Shown piece after piece: positions 10,169 to 19,366 of a stretch of 64,000 nt of DNA (positions within the stretch are counted from its first letter, which is position 1; every line of letters begins with the position of its first letter). The position numbers and the translations under genes were made by a program. Below the pieces are notes generated by a model. That model made no database searches. It was not told the origin of the DNA and worked only from the letters and a program-made list of their open reading frames with translations. The DNA comes from an uncultured Nocardioides sp. (GTDB taxonomy: Bacteria; Actinomycetota; Actinomycetes; Propionibacteriales; Nocardioidaceae), in NCBI RefSeq assembly GCF_947488025.1, contig NZ_CANKYS010000004.1, positions 62,001 through 126,000 of the forward strand, read 5' to 3'.

Positions 10169-10191
10169 GATATTGCTCCTGGAGGTCCGCC

Positions 10192-10887
10192 ATGCCCCCG
10201 TCCCCGACCGATCCGGCTCTGGACCCGACCGTCTCAGGCGGACACCGCGACGCGATGGCCTCGGCGAGGACAGCGCTCCTCGAGGAGTTCGCCGGCACCT
10301 TCGCACCCGAGACCGTCGCCGCGTGCCTGGCGGACTCCTACGCGCGGCTGCTTCCGGCGAGCATCACCGCGCACGTCCCGCTGCTCGCCCACCGGTTCGC
10401 CCGCGAGCGCCTCCGGGCGGCGACCCGCGGCAGGACGGCGTACGACGGCGGCGTGGCGCGGGCGCCGATGGTGCTGTTCGTCTGCACCGCCAACTCCGGT
10501 CGCTCGCAGCTCGCAGCCGCCCTGGTCGTGCACCGCTCCGCCGGCCTGGTCGAGGTGGCATCGGCCGGCACCTCGCCCGGCCCCGCGGTGCAGGCGGAGG
10601 TCGTGGCCGCACTGGCAGAGATCGGCATCGACGCCTCCGACCTCTTCCCCAAGCCGCTCACCGACGAGGTCGTGGCCGGCGCCGACGTCGTCGTCACCAT
10701 GGGGTGCGGGGACTCCTGCCCGGTCGTGCCGGGGCGCCGCTACCTCGACTGGGGTGTCGCCGACCCGGCGGGGCAGGACCTCGACGCGGTCCGCGCGATC
10801 CGCGACAACATCGACGCCCGGGTGACCGGGCTGCTCGCCGGACTGCGTGGCCCACGCGGGGCGTACCTTGCCCCTCATGCCCCCTGA
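10192..10887 (+). CDS. arsC: Arsenate reductase with N-terminal helical domain (ArsC)
   Basis: A 231-residue protein. About 85 N-terminal residues form a predicted helical domain (the three-helix-bundle extension seen on actinobacterial ArsC proteins). The catalytic LMW-phosphatase domain follows: P-loop CTANSGR (Cys98-Arg104), GCGDSCPVVPG (Cys172, Cys176) and the acid loop DWGVADP. It should reduce arsenate to arsenite with mycothiol or mycoredoxin as electron donor. ATG 10192 is fixed by GGAGG 6 nt upstream. The downstream flavoprotein gene starts inside its 3' end, so the two are coupled. It is the second arsenate reductase of the island, differing from the first in P-loop and domain content. 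Confidence 0.92.
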   Translation: MPPSPTDPALDPTVSGGHRDAMASARTALLEEFAGTFAPETVAACLADSYARLLPASITAHVPLLAHRFARERLRAATRGRTAYDGGVARAPMVLFVCTANSGRSQLAAALVVHRSAGLVEVASAGTSPGPAVQAEVVAALAEIGIDASDLFPKPLTDEVVAGADVVVTMGCGDSCPVVPGRRYLDWGVADPAGQDLDAVRAIRDNIDARVTGLLAGLRGPRGAYLAPHAP

Positions 10888-11986
10888 ACCCGTCGACGTC
10901 GAGGTCGCCGTCGTCGGTGGAGGTCAGGCCGGGCTGGCCACCGGCTTCTACCTCAGGCGGGCCGGGCTCGCGCCGGGGCGCGACCTCGTCGTCCTCGACG
11001 CGGCGGACCGACCGGGCGGTGCGTGGCCCCGCACCTGGGACGGGCTGCGCCTCTTCTCCCCGGCCGGCTACTCCTCCCTCCCCGGCTGGATGATGCCGCC
11101 GTGGGACGACGCGACCCGCGGCTACCCGCCCCGCGACCACGTCGTCGACTACCTGACGCGCTACGAGCAGCGCTACGACCTCCGCGTGCTGCGTCCGCGC
11201 CGGGTCGAGGCGGTGACCCGGGCCGACGACGACCCCGACGGCCGGCTGCTCGTCACGGCCGGCGACCGCTCCTGGGCCGCGCGGGCCGTGGTGTCCGCGA
11301 CGGGCACCTGGGAACGGCCGTTCTGGCCGACCTACCCCGGGATGCGGACGTACGCCGGCCGGCAGCTGCACGCCGCCGACTACCGGGTCCCCGACGACTT
11401 CGCGGGCCAGCGGGTCGTGGTCGTGGGCGGCGGCAACTCCGCCGCCCAGGTGCTGGCCGAGGTGTCGACCGTCGCGCAGACCACGTGGGTCACCGCGCGG
11501 GAGCCGCGGTTCCTGCCCGACGACGTGGACGGCCGGGTCCTCTTCGCGACGGCGCGCGAGCGGATCGCCGCGCTGGAGCAGGGCCGCGAGCACGCCGGGG
11601 TCGCGGGCCTGGGGGACATCGTCATGGTCGCGAGCGTCAAGGAGGCGCGCGACCGAGGTGTGCTGCGGGCCCGCCCCGCGTTCAGCCGCCTCGACCGCGA
11701 CGGCGTCGTGTGGGCCGACGGGTCCCGCCAGGACTGCGACGCCGTCATCTGGTGCACCGGCTTCCGACCCGCCCTGCGCCACCTGCAGCCGCTCCGGCTC
11801 CACACCCGTGACGGCCACGTGCGCGTCGGTGGCCCGTCAGGGACGGCCGCCCTCGACGAGCCCCGGCTCCACCTCGTCGGCTACGGCGACTGGACCGGCC
11901 CGGCGTCCGCCACCCTGGCGGGCGTCGGACCGTCGGCGAGGGCCACCGCCGCCACGATCGAGCAGCGGATCTCGTCCCCGGCCTGA
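10877..11986 (+). CDS. arsO: Flavin-dependent monooxygenase (ArsO-like)
   Basis: A 369-residue flavoprotein monooxygenase. The FAD motif GGGQAG lies at residues 14-19, a second NAD(P)H motif is VVVVGGGNSAAQV near residue 190, and WCTGFRP precedes the final FAD-contact strand. ArsO proteins are recurrent ars-operon flavoproteins whose exact reaction is unsettled. The ATG at 10877 overlaps the end of arsC, and a TACCTT box at 10864-10869 lies 7 nt before it, so it may also have its own leaderless promoter. Its stop is 7 nt from the convergent cebR stop, marking the island's edge. It shares the two-nucleotide-domain architecture with the flavoprotein at 5553. Confidence 0.82.
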   Translation: MPPEPVDVEVAVVGGGQAGLATGFYLRRAGLAPGRDLVVLDAADRPGGAWPRTWDGLRLFSPAGYSSLPGWMMPPWDDATRGYPPRDHVVDYLTRYEQRYDLRVLRPRRVEAVTRADDDPDGRLLVTAGDRSWAARAVVSATGTWERPFWPTYPGMRTYAGRQLHAADYRVPDDFAGQRVVVVGGGNSAAQVLAEVSTVAQTTWVTAREPRFLPDDVDGRVLFATARERIAALEQGREHAGVAGLGDIVMVASVKEARDRGVLRARPAFSRLDRDGVVWADGSRQDCDAVIWCTGFRPALRHLQPLRLHTRDGHVRVGGPSGTAALDEPRLHLVGYGDWTGPASATLAGVGPSARATAATIEQRISSPA

Positions 11987-11993
11987 CCGGGAT

Positions 11994-13028
11994 TCAGGCG
12001 CTGCCGCGCCGCACGAGCGTCGGCGGGATGATCACCCGCATCGGACGGCTGGAGGCGGGGTCGTCGACGCGCTCGAGCAGCAGCCGGGTCGCGCGCTCGG
12101 CCATCTCGGTGACCGGCTGCCGGACGGTGGTCAGGGCCGGAGAGGTGCGCTCGGCGACGCCGAGGTCGTCGAAGCCGACGACAGCGATGTCGTCGGGGAC
12201 CCGGCGACCGAGCTCGGCGAGCACCCGCAGGGCGCCGGCGGCCATCAGGTCGGAGGCCACGACCAGGCCGTCCAGGTCGGGGTGGCGCTCCATGAGGGCG
12301 CGCGCCGCGGCCTCGCCGCTGGCCTCGGTGAAGTCCCCGTGCTCGACCGCGTCGGCGGGAAGGCCGGCGGCCGACACCGCCTGTCGCCACCCGGCGAGCC
12401 GGTCCTCGGCAGCAGTCATGTCGGCGGGTCCGGCGATGGTGCCGATGCGGGTGCAGCCGCGCGCGAGCAGCGCCTCGGTCGCCTCGCGCTCCCCCGCCAC
12501 GTTGTCCACGTCGACGTACGCCACCCGGTCGCCGCCGGTCCACGGACGACCGCCGAAGACGCAGGGCAGGCCGATGTCGGCGAGGTGCTCGGCGAGCCGG
12601 TCGTCGCGGTGGTGGGACGTGACCAACGCACCGTCGACGTGCCGGTTGGTGAGGTAGCGCAGGGTCCGTGCCGTCGACGCGCCCGGTCTCGCGAGCAGGA
12701 GCACCAGCTGGATGTCACGCTCGGCGAGGACCCGGTTGACGCCGCGCAGGGTGCCGGCGAAGAACGGGTCGGAGAAGACCCGGTCGTCGGGCTCGGGCAC
12801 GACCACGGCGATCGAGTCCGTACGCCGTGTGACGAGGCTGCGGGCCGCCGGGTTGGGGACGTAGCCGAGCGTGCGCACCGCCGTGTCGACGGCCGACTGG
12901 GCGCGCGCGCTCACCCGCTGGCCGCCGTTGATCGCGCGCGAGGCCGTGGCCCGGGAGACACCGGCGACCCGGGCCACCTCGTCGAGGGTGGGCTGACCCG
13001 CGCCGGCCGGGGTGCGCGAAGTGGTCAC
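11994..13028 (-). CDS. cebR: LacI family regulator, CebR-like
   Basis: A 344-residue LacI/GalR repressor: N-terminal helix-turn-helix (TLDEVARVAGVSRATASRAIN) with hinge YVPNPAARSLV, then a periplasmic-binding-protein-like effector domain. The position at the end of a sugar-import/beta-glucosidase operon, and two TGGGAGCGCT-type sites upstream of that operon, match CebR/CelR, which is released from DNA by cellobiose. I prefer GTG 13028 because TAGCGT lies 7 nt upstream, fitting a leaderless internal promoter. The alternative GTG 13037 adds three residues and starts 1 nt after the beta-glucosidase stop. It converges on arsO. Confidence 0.88.
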   Translation of the reverse strand: MTTSRTPAGAGQPTLDEVARVAGVSRATASRAINGGQRVSARAQSAVDTAVRTLGYVPNPAARSLVTRRTDSIAVVVPEPDDRVFSDPFFAGTLRGVNRVLAERDIQLVLLLARPGASTARTLRYLTNRHVDGALVTSHHRDDRLAEHLADIGLPCVFGGRPWTGGDRVAYVDVDNVAGEREATEALLARGCTRIGTIAGPADMTAAEDRLAGWRQAVSAAGLPADAVEHGDFTEASGEAAARALMERHPDLDGLVVASDLMAAGALRVLAELGRRVPDDIAVVGFDDLGVAERTSPALTTVRQPVTEMAERATRLLLERVDDPASSRPMRVIIPPTLVRRGSA

Positions 13029-13038
13029 GCGCGACACG

Positions 13039-14511
13039 CTAGTCGGCCGCGTCCTCCGGCGCTGGCAGGACGCCGGTGCGGGCCAGCTCGGCGTACCAGT
13101 GGGCGCTCGACTTGGGCGTACGACGCTGGGTGGCGTAGTCGACGTGGACGAGGCCGAAGCGCTTGGCGTAGCCGAAGGCCCACTCGAAGTTGTCGCAGAA
13201 CGACCACTGGTAGAACCCGCGGACGTCGACGCCCTCCTCGATCGCCCGGTGCACAGCGCGCAGGTAGGAGTCGAGGAACGCGATCCGGTCGGGGTCGTGC
13301 ACCCGCCCCTGCTCGTCGAGCCGGTCGTCGAAGGCGGCGCCGGTCTCGGTGAGGTGGATCGGGAGGTGGGGGTAGTCGTCGTGGAGGCGGCGCAGCAGCC
13401 GGTGGAGGCCCTCGGGCTGGATCTCCCACCCCATGGCGGTCAGCGGGAGCCCGCGGCTGGGGAAGGTGACGTGCTCCGAGCCCGGGAAGGGCGAGAGCGC
13501 GACCCGGGCGGGGTGGTCGGCACCGATGCCGACGACGTCCGTGCGCGGGTGACCCGAGACCTCGTTGCCGTGGTAGTAGTTCACGCCCAGCACGTCGATC
13601 GGGGCCGAGATGACGTCGAGGTCGCCGTCGCGCACCGCGTCGAGCCAGGGCCGGTCCTGCCAGGTGAGCCCGGCGGTGTCCTCGAGCACGTCGGCCGGGT
13701 AGGCGCCCCGGAAGATCGGGTCGAGGAAGAACCGGTTGTGGAGGCCGTCGATCCGCCGCGCGGCGTCGACGTCGACCGGATCGGCTGGGTCGCTCGGGTC
13801 GGGCACCGTGAGGTTGAGGCTCAGCCCCAGCCGGTCGGCGCCGCGGCTGCGCAGCTCCTGGGTCGCGAGGCCGTGGGCGAGCAGCAGGTGGTGGCCCGCG
13901 ACCAGGCCGGCCGCCCCCTCCTGCCGCCCCGGGGCGTGGTGTCCCGCGGAGTAGCCGAGGAACGCCGAGCACCACGGCTCGTTGAGCGTGGTCCACGTCG
14001 GCACCCGGTCGCCGAGCGCCTCGTGCACCGAGACGGCGTACTCGACGAAGCGGTGCGCGGTGTCGCGGTTGGTCCAGCCGCCGGCGTCCTCGAGGACCTG
14101 CGGCAGGTCCCAGTGGTAGAGCGTCAGCCACGGCGCGATCCCGTGGGAGAGCAGCTCGTCGACGAGCCGGTCGTAGAACGCGAGGCCGGCGGGGTTCACC
14201 GGTCCGGCGTCGGGGCGCACGCGCGGCCACGCCACCGAGAAGCGGTACGACGTCGCGCCGAGGTCGGCGAGCAGCGCCACGTCGGCGGGCATGCGGTGGT
14301 AGTGCTCGCAGGCCACGTCGCCGGTGTCGCCGCCGAGCACGGCACCGGGGATGCGGGAGAAGGTGTCCCAGATCGACGGCGTACGTCCGTCCTCGGCGAC
14401 GGCCCCCTCGATCTGGTAGGACGCGGTCGCCATGCCCCACACGAAGTCGGGCGGGAACTGGACGGTGGTGGCCGGGCTGGTCCCGGTCGTGGTCGTGGTC
14501 TGCACGCTCAT
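13039..14511 (-). CDS. bglC: GH1 beta-glucosidase (BglC-like)
   Basis: A 490-residue glycoside hydrolase family 1 enzyme. The acid/base glutamate is in TLNEPW (Glu178) and the nucleophile in LTETG (Glu389); the N-terminal FVWGMATASYQIEGA stretch is the GH1 signature. There is no signal peptide, so it acts in the cytoplasm on imported beta-glucosides such as cellobiose. Its ATG overlaps the permease stop (ATGA), and cebR follows directly, giving the order binding protein, permease, permease, bglC, cebR, all on the minus strand. It differs in sequence and regulation from the second GH1 gene at 50914. Confidence 0.93.
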   Translation of the reverse strand: MSVQTTTTTGTSPATTVQFPPDFVWGMATASYQIEGAVAEDGRTPSIWDTFSRIPGAVLGGDTGDVACEHYHRMPADVALLADLGATSYRFSVAWPRVRPDAGPVNPAGLAFYDRLVDELLSHGIAPWLTLYHWDLPQVLEDAGGWTNRDTAHRFVEYAVSVHEALGDRVPTWTTLNEPWCSAFLGYSAGHHAPGRQEGAAGLVAGHHLLLAHGLATQELRSRGADRLGLSLNLTVPDPSDPADPVDVDAARRIDGLHNRFFLDPIFRGAYPADVLEDTAGLTWQDRPWLDAVRDGDLDVISAPIDVLGVNYYHGNEVSGHPRTDVVGIGADHPARVALSPFPGSEHVTFPSRGLPLTAMGWEIQPEGLHRLLRRLHDDYPHLPIHLTETGAAFDDRLDEQGRVHDPDRIAFLDSYLRAVHRAIEEGVDVRGFYQWSFCDNFEWAFGYAKRFGLVHVDYATQRRTPKSSAHWYAELARTGVLPAPEDAAD

Positions 14512-15326
14512 CCCTTGACTGCTCCTTGCATGATGCCGGCGACCATCTGGCGGCCGGTGAGGACGAAGAGGACCAGCAGCGGGATCGTCGACAGCGTGGC
14601 GCCGGCGAGGACGAGGCTGTAGTCGACGTAGTAGCCGCTCTGCAGCTGCTGGAGGGCGATCTGGACGGTCGGGTTGCTGGCGGGCAGCACGATCAGCGGC
14701 CAGAAGAAGTCGGTCCACGTGGCCATGAAGGTGAACAGCCACAGGATCCCGGCGGCCGGACGCGCCGCCGGCAGGGCGACGGTCCAGAAGGTGCGGAAGA
14801 GCGAGCACCCGTCGACCCGCGCCGCGTCGATCAGCTCGTCGGGGAGGGCGTCGAGGAGGTACTGCCGCATGAAGAAGACGCCGAACGCGGTCACCAGGCT
14901 CGGCACGATCAGCGCCCACAGCGAGCCGACCCAGCCGAGCTTGGCCATCACGATGAAGAGCGGGATGACGCCGAGCTGGGTGGGGACGGCCAGGGTCGCC
15001 ACGACGAAGACGAGCATCGGCGTGCGCCCGCGGAAGGTGAGCTTGGCGAACGCGAACCCCGCGAGGGTGGAGAAGAAGACGACCGACGTCGCGACCGTGC
15101 CGGACACGATCAGGCTGTTGCCGAGCGCCTTCCAGAAGGGTACGGCGTCGAACGCGCGCTGGGCGTTGTCCCAGAAGTGGCCGCCGGGAAGCAGCGGCGG
15201 CACCCGCTTGGTCAGCACCTCGCGGCTGTGGGAGCCGACGAGGAAGGACCAGTAGAGCGGTGCGCACGAGCCGAGCACGAACGCGGTCAGCAGGCCGTAG
15301 ACGAAGAAACCTGGTCGGCGGTTCAC
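14508..15326 (-). CDS. cebG: Carbohydrate ABC transporter permease (MalG/CebG type)
   Basis: A 272-residue inner-membrane permease with six predicted helices. The EAA loop that contacts the ATPase is visible around DELIDAARVDGCSLFRTFW, in the position typical of CUT1-family MalG-like subunits. The GTG at 15326 overlaps the stop of the preceding permease (GTGA). No ATPase is encoded nearby; CebFG-type systems share the multitask ATPase MsiK encoded elsewhere, which is the likely situation here. Substrate assignment to cello-oligosaccharides rests on operon context and operators, not on the permease itself. Confidence 0.9.
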   Translation of the reverse strand: MNRRPGFFVYGLLTAFVLGSCAPLYWSFLVGSHSREVLTKRVPPLLPGGHFWDNAQRAFDAVPFWKALGNSLIVSGTVATSVVFFSTLAGFAFAKLTFRGRTPMLVFVVATLAVPTQLGVIPLFIVMAKLGWVGSLWALIVPSLVTAFGVFFMRQYLLDALPDELIDAARVDGCSLFRTFWTVALPAARPAAGILWLFTFMATWTDFFWPLIVLPASNPTVQIALQQLQSGYYVDYSLVLAGATLSTIPLLVLFVLTGRQMVAGIMQGAVKG

Positions 15327-16372
15327 CGGCGTGCTCCCTTCAGAGGTGCGGACCGTCGGTGGTGCCCCTTCAACGTCCCGGCCCGTCGGCTGACGAGCAG
15401 GCTGACGAGCGCGAAGACGACGATGATGAGGAACAGCAGCCACGCCACCGCCGAGGCCATGCCGAGGTCGCGGACCCGCCAGCCGAGCTCCCAGAGGTAC
15501 ATCGTGAGCGTCTGGTACTGCCGGTCGGAGCCGCCGAGGCCCTGGGTGTCGAAGAGCCGCGGCTCGGCGAAGATCTGCAGCCCGCCGATGGTGGAGGTGA
15601 TGATCACGAAGATCACGGTCGGCCGGATCATCGGCACGGTGATGGAGGTGAACTGCCGGATCCGCCCGGCGCCGTCGAGGGCGGCCGACTCGTAGACGTC
15701 GCGCGGCACGGCCTGCATCGCGGCGAGCAGGATGAGCGCGTTGTAGCCGGTCCAGCGCCAGTTGACCATCGACGCGATCGCGACGTGGCTGGCGAGGGTG
15801 TCGACGTGCCAGCGGATCGGCTCGAGCCCGATCCAGGTGATCACCTCGTTGGCCAGGCCGTAGCGGTCGCCGAAGACGTTGCCGAAGATCAGGGCCACGG
15901 CCGCCGGCGCGACCACGAACGGCAGCAGCACGCTCATCCGCCACAGCGTCCGCGCCCGCAGCTGCGTGTCGAGCAGGCCGGCGAGCGCGAGGGCGATCAG
16001 CACCTGCGGGATCGAGGAGAGCAGGAAGATGCTGATCGTGTTGCGCAGCGCGTTCCAAAAGTAGCGGTCCTCCAGGACCCGGCGGTAGTTCTCGAGGCCG
16101 GTGAAGTCGCCCTGCCCGGACAGCAGGCCCCACTGGTGCACCGACACCCATGCCGTGTAGCCGAGCGGGAACATCCCGACCACGAGGAACAGCACGAAGA
16201 ACGGCGAGACGAAGAGGTAGGGCGAGACCTTGGCGTCGAGCATCGAGAGCCGCTGCCGCCAGGCGGGTCGTCGTACGACGTCACGCCGCGGCTGTCGTGG
16301 CCGGTCCCCCGTCGGAGACACCGAGGCACCGGTGTCCCCGACGGGCTTCACGGCATTGGAACCTGCCTCCAT
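15323..16372 (-). CDS. cebF: Carbohydrate ABC transporter permease (MalF/CebF type)
   Basis: A 349-residue permease with a basic cytoplasmic N-terminus of about 45 residues and six to seven hydrophobic helices. The EAA-loop equivalent is VYESAALDGAGRIRQFTSI. It pairs with the downstream permease as the heterodimeric channel of a CUT1 sugar importer. The ATG at 16372 lies 9 nt after the binding-protein stop, so the genes are co-transcribed. The sequence shows no break. Since the binding-protein gene is frameshifted, polar effects on this gene are possible. Confidence 0.9.
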   Translation of the reverse strand: MEAGSNAVKPVGDTGASVSPTGDRPRQPRRDVVRRPAWRQRLSMLDAKVSPYLFVSPFFVLFLVVGMFPLGYTAWVSVHQWGLLSGQGDFTGLENYRRVLEDRYFWNALRNTISIFLLSSIPQVLIALALAGLLDTQLRARTLWRMSVLLPFVVAPAAVALIFGNVFGDRYGLANEVITWIGLEPIRWHVDTLASHVAIASMVNWRWTGYNALILLAAMQAVPRDVYESAALDGAGRIRQFTSITVPMIRPTVIFVIITSTIGGLQIFAEPRLFDTQGLGGSDRQYQTLTMYLWELGWRVRDLGMASAVAWLLFLIIVVFALVSLLVSRRAGTLKGHHRRSAPLKGARR

Positions 16373-16381
16373 CGCCGTGGC

Positions 16382-17664
16382 TCAGCCCAGCCGCTCGACG
16401 TCGGCGAGGAAGGAGTCCCAGGCCTCGTCGGCCGACTCCTTGCCCTCGTCGACGCGCTGGATGGCCTGCTGGAACGCCGTGTTGATGTCGGCGAACTTCG
16501 GACCCTTGTGGGCGATGAAGGGCACCGCCTCGGCGCGGTCGGCCAGGATCTGGCCCGTCGGGGCGCCGTTGAAGAACTCGTTGGTCGACCCGGTCAGCGC
16601 CGGGTCGGTCAGGGCGTCGACCTGGCTCGGGAACGTGCCCTTCGCCTCGAACGCCTTGATCTGCTGCTCCGGAGCGGTCAGCCACTTGGCCAGCTCCTGG
16701 GCCTCCTCGACGTTGTCACCCTGCGCCGGGACGGTCAGGTAGGAACCGCCCCAGTTGCCGCCGCCGCCGGGGAAGACGTTGGCGATGTCCCAGCCCTCGA
16801 CGCCGTCGGCGTTGCCCTCGATGACGCCGAGCATCCAGCCCGGGCAGGCCATGGTGGCGAAGCCGTCGTTCTGGAAGGAGGCGGTCCAGTCCTCGCTCCA
16901 CTGCACGAGGTTGGTGGAGAGTCCCTCCTCGGACAGCGAGGTCACGGTGTCGAAGACCTCCTTGACCTCCGGGTTGTCCGCGGCGATGACGGTGTTGTCC
17001 TCGTCCTCGAAGGAGTACTCGACCTGGTTGACATGGCCTGCGCGGTCGCGCCGGAGGAGTCGTACCAGGCGACGTCGGGGACCTTATTGACGAACTGGCG
17101 ACCGGCCTCGAAGTAGTCGTCCCAGCTGCCGAACATCTGCGCGACCTTCTCGCGGTCGGTGGGCATGCCGGCCTTCTCGAACAGGTCGGACCGGTAGCAG
17201 ATGCCCTCCGGGCCGATGTCGGTGCCGTAGCCGATCAGGGCCCCGTCGGGCGTCGTCGCGGCCTCGGTCTTCCAGTCGAGCCAGCGACCCTCGACCTCGG
17301 GGTCGGAGAGGTCGGTGAAGGCGTCGGACTGCTCCATGAGCGCGGACCACCAGTCGACCTCGATCGCCTCGATGTCGGAGAGACCCGACCCGGCGGCGAG
17401 CTTGGTGTAGAGGTTGTCCTGGTGCTCGTTGGCCGTGCCGGCCTTCTTCTGCTCGACGACGACGTCGTCCTGCATCGCGTTGTACTCCTCGATGAGCTCC
17501 TCGTAGCCGAACTCGTTGAAGGTCGCGACGGTGAGCTTGGTCTTGCCGTCCGCGGTCGCGCCGTCGTCGTCACCGCCGCCGCACGCGGCCGCGGTCGTTG
17601 CCAGGGTGAGCGCCAAGATCGCGCTCGAGGCGAGTCGGAATCGCCGGGTCTTCGATGTCTGCAC
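16382..17664 (-). pseudogene. cebE: Sugar ABC transporter substrate-binding lipoprotein, frameshifted
   Basis: Two adjacent frames together make one extracellular solute-binding lipoprotein of about 427 residues. The N-terminal part (to about 17032) has a basic start, a hydrophobic signal segment and a lipobox (TTAAAC) before a Gly/Asp-rich linker, and runs to SSGATAQAM. The rest continues in another frame (VNQVEYSFEDEDNTV) to 16382. One missing G between 17031 and 17032 would restore ATG-GTC-AAC. As given, the first frame ends after about 40 unrelated residues. This is either a real inactivation of the cellobiose receptor or a sequencing error. Tandem GTG starts at 17667 and 17664 follow an AGGAG. 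Confidence 0.82.
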
Positions 17665-17731
17665 CACTGCACTCCTGCCGTCCTGCGGGGCGCCGGGCTG
17701 GTTGCCGGCCGGAAGGTGGACGTCAGCGGTG

Positions 17732-17745
17732 TGAGAGCGCTTCCA
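17732..17745. promoter_or_regulatory. CebR-type operator (downstream site)
   Basis: TGAGAGCGCTTCCA departs at two positions from the TGGGAGCGCTCCCA consensus known for CebR/CelR of cellulolytic actinobacteria. It lies between the predicted -10 box and the binding-protein start codon, where a bound repressor would block elongation. Confidence 0.75.
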
Positions 17746-17761
17746 CTTGCGTCCGGCAGCA

Positions 17762-17791
17762 ACTATGACCGGCGTCACATCAACCTGTCAA
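17762..17791 (-). promoter_or_regulatory. Sigma-70-type promoter of the sugar-import operon
   Basis: On the minus strand a consensus -35 TTGACA (17786-17791) is followed after 18 bp by CATAGT (17762-17767) as the -10. CebR-type operators flank it at 17732-17745 and 17821-17834, with centres about 89 bp apart, so repression by a looped or two-site complex is possible. Confidence 0.75.
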
Positions 17792-17820
17792 CGGTCGGGG
17801 CGTGGATCGTCCCCGAAATG

Positions 17821-17834
17821 TGGGAGCGCTTCCA
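17821..17834. promoter_or_regulatory. CebR-type operator (upstream site)
   Basis: TGGGAGCGCTTCCA matches the CebR/CelR consensus at 13 of 14 positions. It is 30 bp upstream of the -35 element of the sugar-import promoter. Confidence 0.78.
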
Positions 17835-17911
17835 TTCGAGACGCGAGCGGACGTCATGGGAAAGCGAGGTTCGAACCGCGGAATTCCATGACGTCCCGGG
17901 CATTCGCGACG

Positions 17912-19360
17912 TCAGGACCAGCGGAGTACGCCGTCGTCGAGCGGCGCGCGACGGATGGTCCGCGCGTCGTGGAGGTAGCTCTGCTTGAGCGTCCAGGGGG
18001 CGCGGGTGCCCTGGCGCGGGAGCGTGTGGACGACGCGCTGGACGTAGCCGGCGTCGAAGTCCATCAGCGGGACCTCCTCGACGTCGGGGTCGCGCACCGG
18101 CACGACCGACCGGGTGCCGGTGGCCCGCAACCGCTGCAGCAGCCGGACGACGTACTCCGCGACAAGGTCGGCCTTGAGCGTCCACGAGGCGTTGGTGTAG
18201 CCGATGGTGAAGGCGAAGTTGGGGACTCCCGAGAGCATCATCGCCCGGTAGGCCATGGTGCTGCTCGGCTCGACCCGCTCGCCGTCCACGCTCAGCTCGG
18301 CGCCGCCGAAGACCTGGAGGTTGAGGCCGGTCGCGGTGACGACGACGTCGGCCTCGAGCCGCTCCCCCGACTCCAGCTCCAGCCCGGTCTCGGTGAAGGT
18401 GGCGATGCGGCCGGTGACGACGTCGGCGCGGCCGTCCGTGATGGCCCGGAAGAGGTCGCCGTCGGGCACCAGGCACATCCGCTGGTCCCACGGGTCGTAG
18501 GTCGGCCTGAAGTGGGTGTCGACGGCGTAGCCGGGCGGGAGCTGGGCGACGTTGGTCCTGCGGACGAGGCCGCGCACCAGGTCGGGGCGGCGCCGGCTGG
18601 CGCGGTAGAGCGCGGACTGCAGCGCGATGTTCTTCCACCGCGTCGCGACGTAGGACCGCTCCTCCCCGACGAGCCTGGTCAGCCGGCCCTTCACCTTGTC
18701 CTTCGCCGGCACGGAGAGGACGTACGTCGGTGAGCGCTGCAGCATCGTGACGTGCGCGGCGCCGCTGCTGGCGAGGGCGGGGACGAGGGTCACGGCCGTG
18801 GCGCCCGAGCCGATGACGACGATCCGCTTGCCCTTGTGGTCGAGGTCGTCGGGCCAGTGCTGGGGGTGGACGACCTGTCCGCGGAAGCGCTCCTGGCCCT
18901 CGAAGTGCGGCGTGTGGCCCGCGTCGTAGTCGTAGTAGCCGCTGCACGCCCACAGGAAGTCGGCGGTCATCGCGCGCTGCTCGCCGGCGACCTCCGCGAC
19001 GACCGTCCAGCGCGCGGTGGTCGAGTCCCAGTCGGCCGAGACGACGCGGTGGCCGTGGCGGACGTGCCGATCGACGCCGTACTCCCGGGCCGTGTCGCGC
19101 AGGTAGTCGAGGATCGAGGCGCCGTCGGCGAGCGCGGTGTCGCCGCGCCACGGCCGGAACCGGTAGCCCAGGGTGTGCATGTCGGAGTCGGACCGCACCC
19201 CCGGGTAGCGGAACAGGTCCCACGTCCCGCCGCTGACCTCGCGCCGCTCCAGGACGGCGTACGACGTCCCCGGCAGGTCCTTGGCGAGGTGGGCCGCCGC
19301 TCCGATGCCCGACAGGCCCGCCCCGATGATCAGCACGTCCACGTGCTCGGCACTCGTCAC
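17912..19360 (-). CDS. Flavin-containing / Baeyer-Villiger-type monooxygenase
   Basis: A 482-residue class B flavoprotein monooxygenase. FAD motif GAGLSG is at residues 13-18, the Baeyer-Villiger fingerprint FRGQVVHPQHWP at 159-170, and the NADPH motif GSGATA follows near residue 184. Such enzymes (EthA-like) insert oxygen into ketones or oxidise sulfur and nitrogen; the substrate is unknown. Start GTG 19360 is supported by a promoter 6 nt upstream (TAGGCT, with TTACAT 17 bp further), which would give a leaderless mRNA. A perfect palindrome overlaps the -35 box, so a repressor not identified here probably controls it. Confidence 0.88.
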   Translation of the reverse strand: MTSAEHVDVLIIGAGLSGIGAAAHLAKDLPGTSYAVLERREVSGGTWDLFRYPGVRSDSDMHTLGYRFRPWRGDTALADGASILDYLRDTAREYGVDRHVRHGHRVVSADWDSTTARWTVVAEVAGEQRAMTADFLWACSGYYDYDAGHTPHFEGQERFRGQVVHPQHWPDDLDHKGKRIVVIGSGATAVTLVPALASSGAAHVTMLQRSPTYVLSVPAKDKVKGRLTRLVGEERSYVATRWKNIALQSALYRASRRRPDLVRGLVRRTNVAQLPPGYAVDTHFRPTYDPWDQRMCLVPDGDLFRAITDGRADVVTGRIATFTETGLELESGERLEADVVVTATGLNLQVFGGAELSVDGERVEPSSTMAYRAMMLSGVPNFAFTIGYTNASWTLKADLVAEYVVRLLQRLRATGTRSVVPVRDPDVEEVPLMDFDAGYVQRVVHTLPRQGTRAPWTLKQSYLHDARTIRRAPLDDGVLRWS

Positions 19361-19366
19361 GCCTCG

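Noticed and set aside
10105..10191. Extended start of the second arsenate reductase
   Set aside because: It would run through the ArsR operator; ATG 10192 has GGAGG with 6-nt spacing.
14508..16372. Missing ABC ATPase gene in the sugar operon
   Set aside because: Looked for one nearby and found none; CebFG-type importers normally use a shared MsiK encoded elsewhere, so absence is expected.
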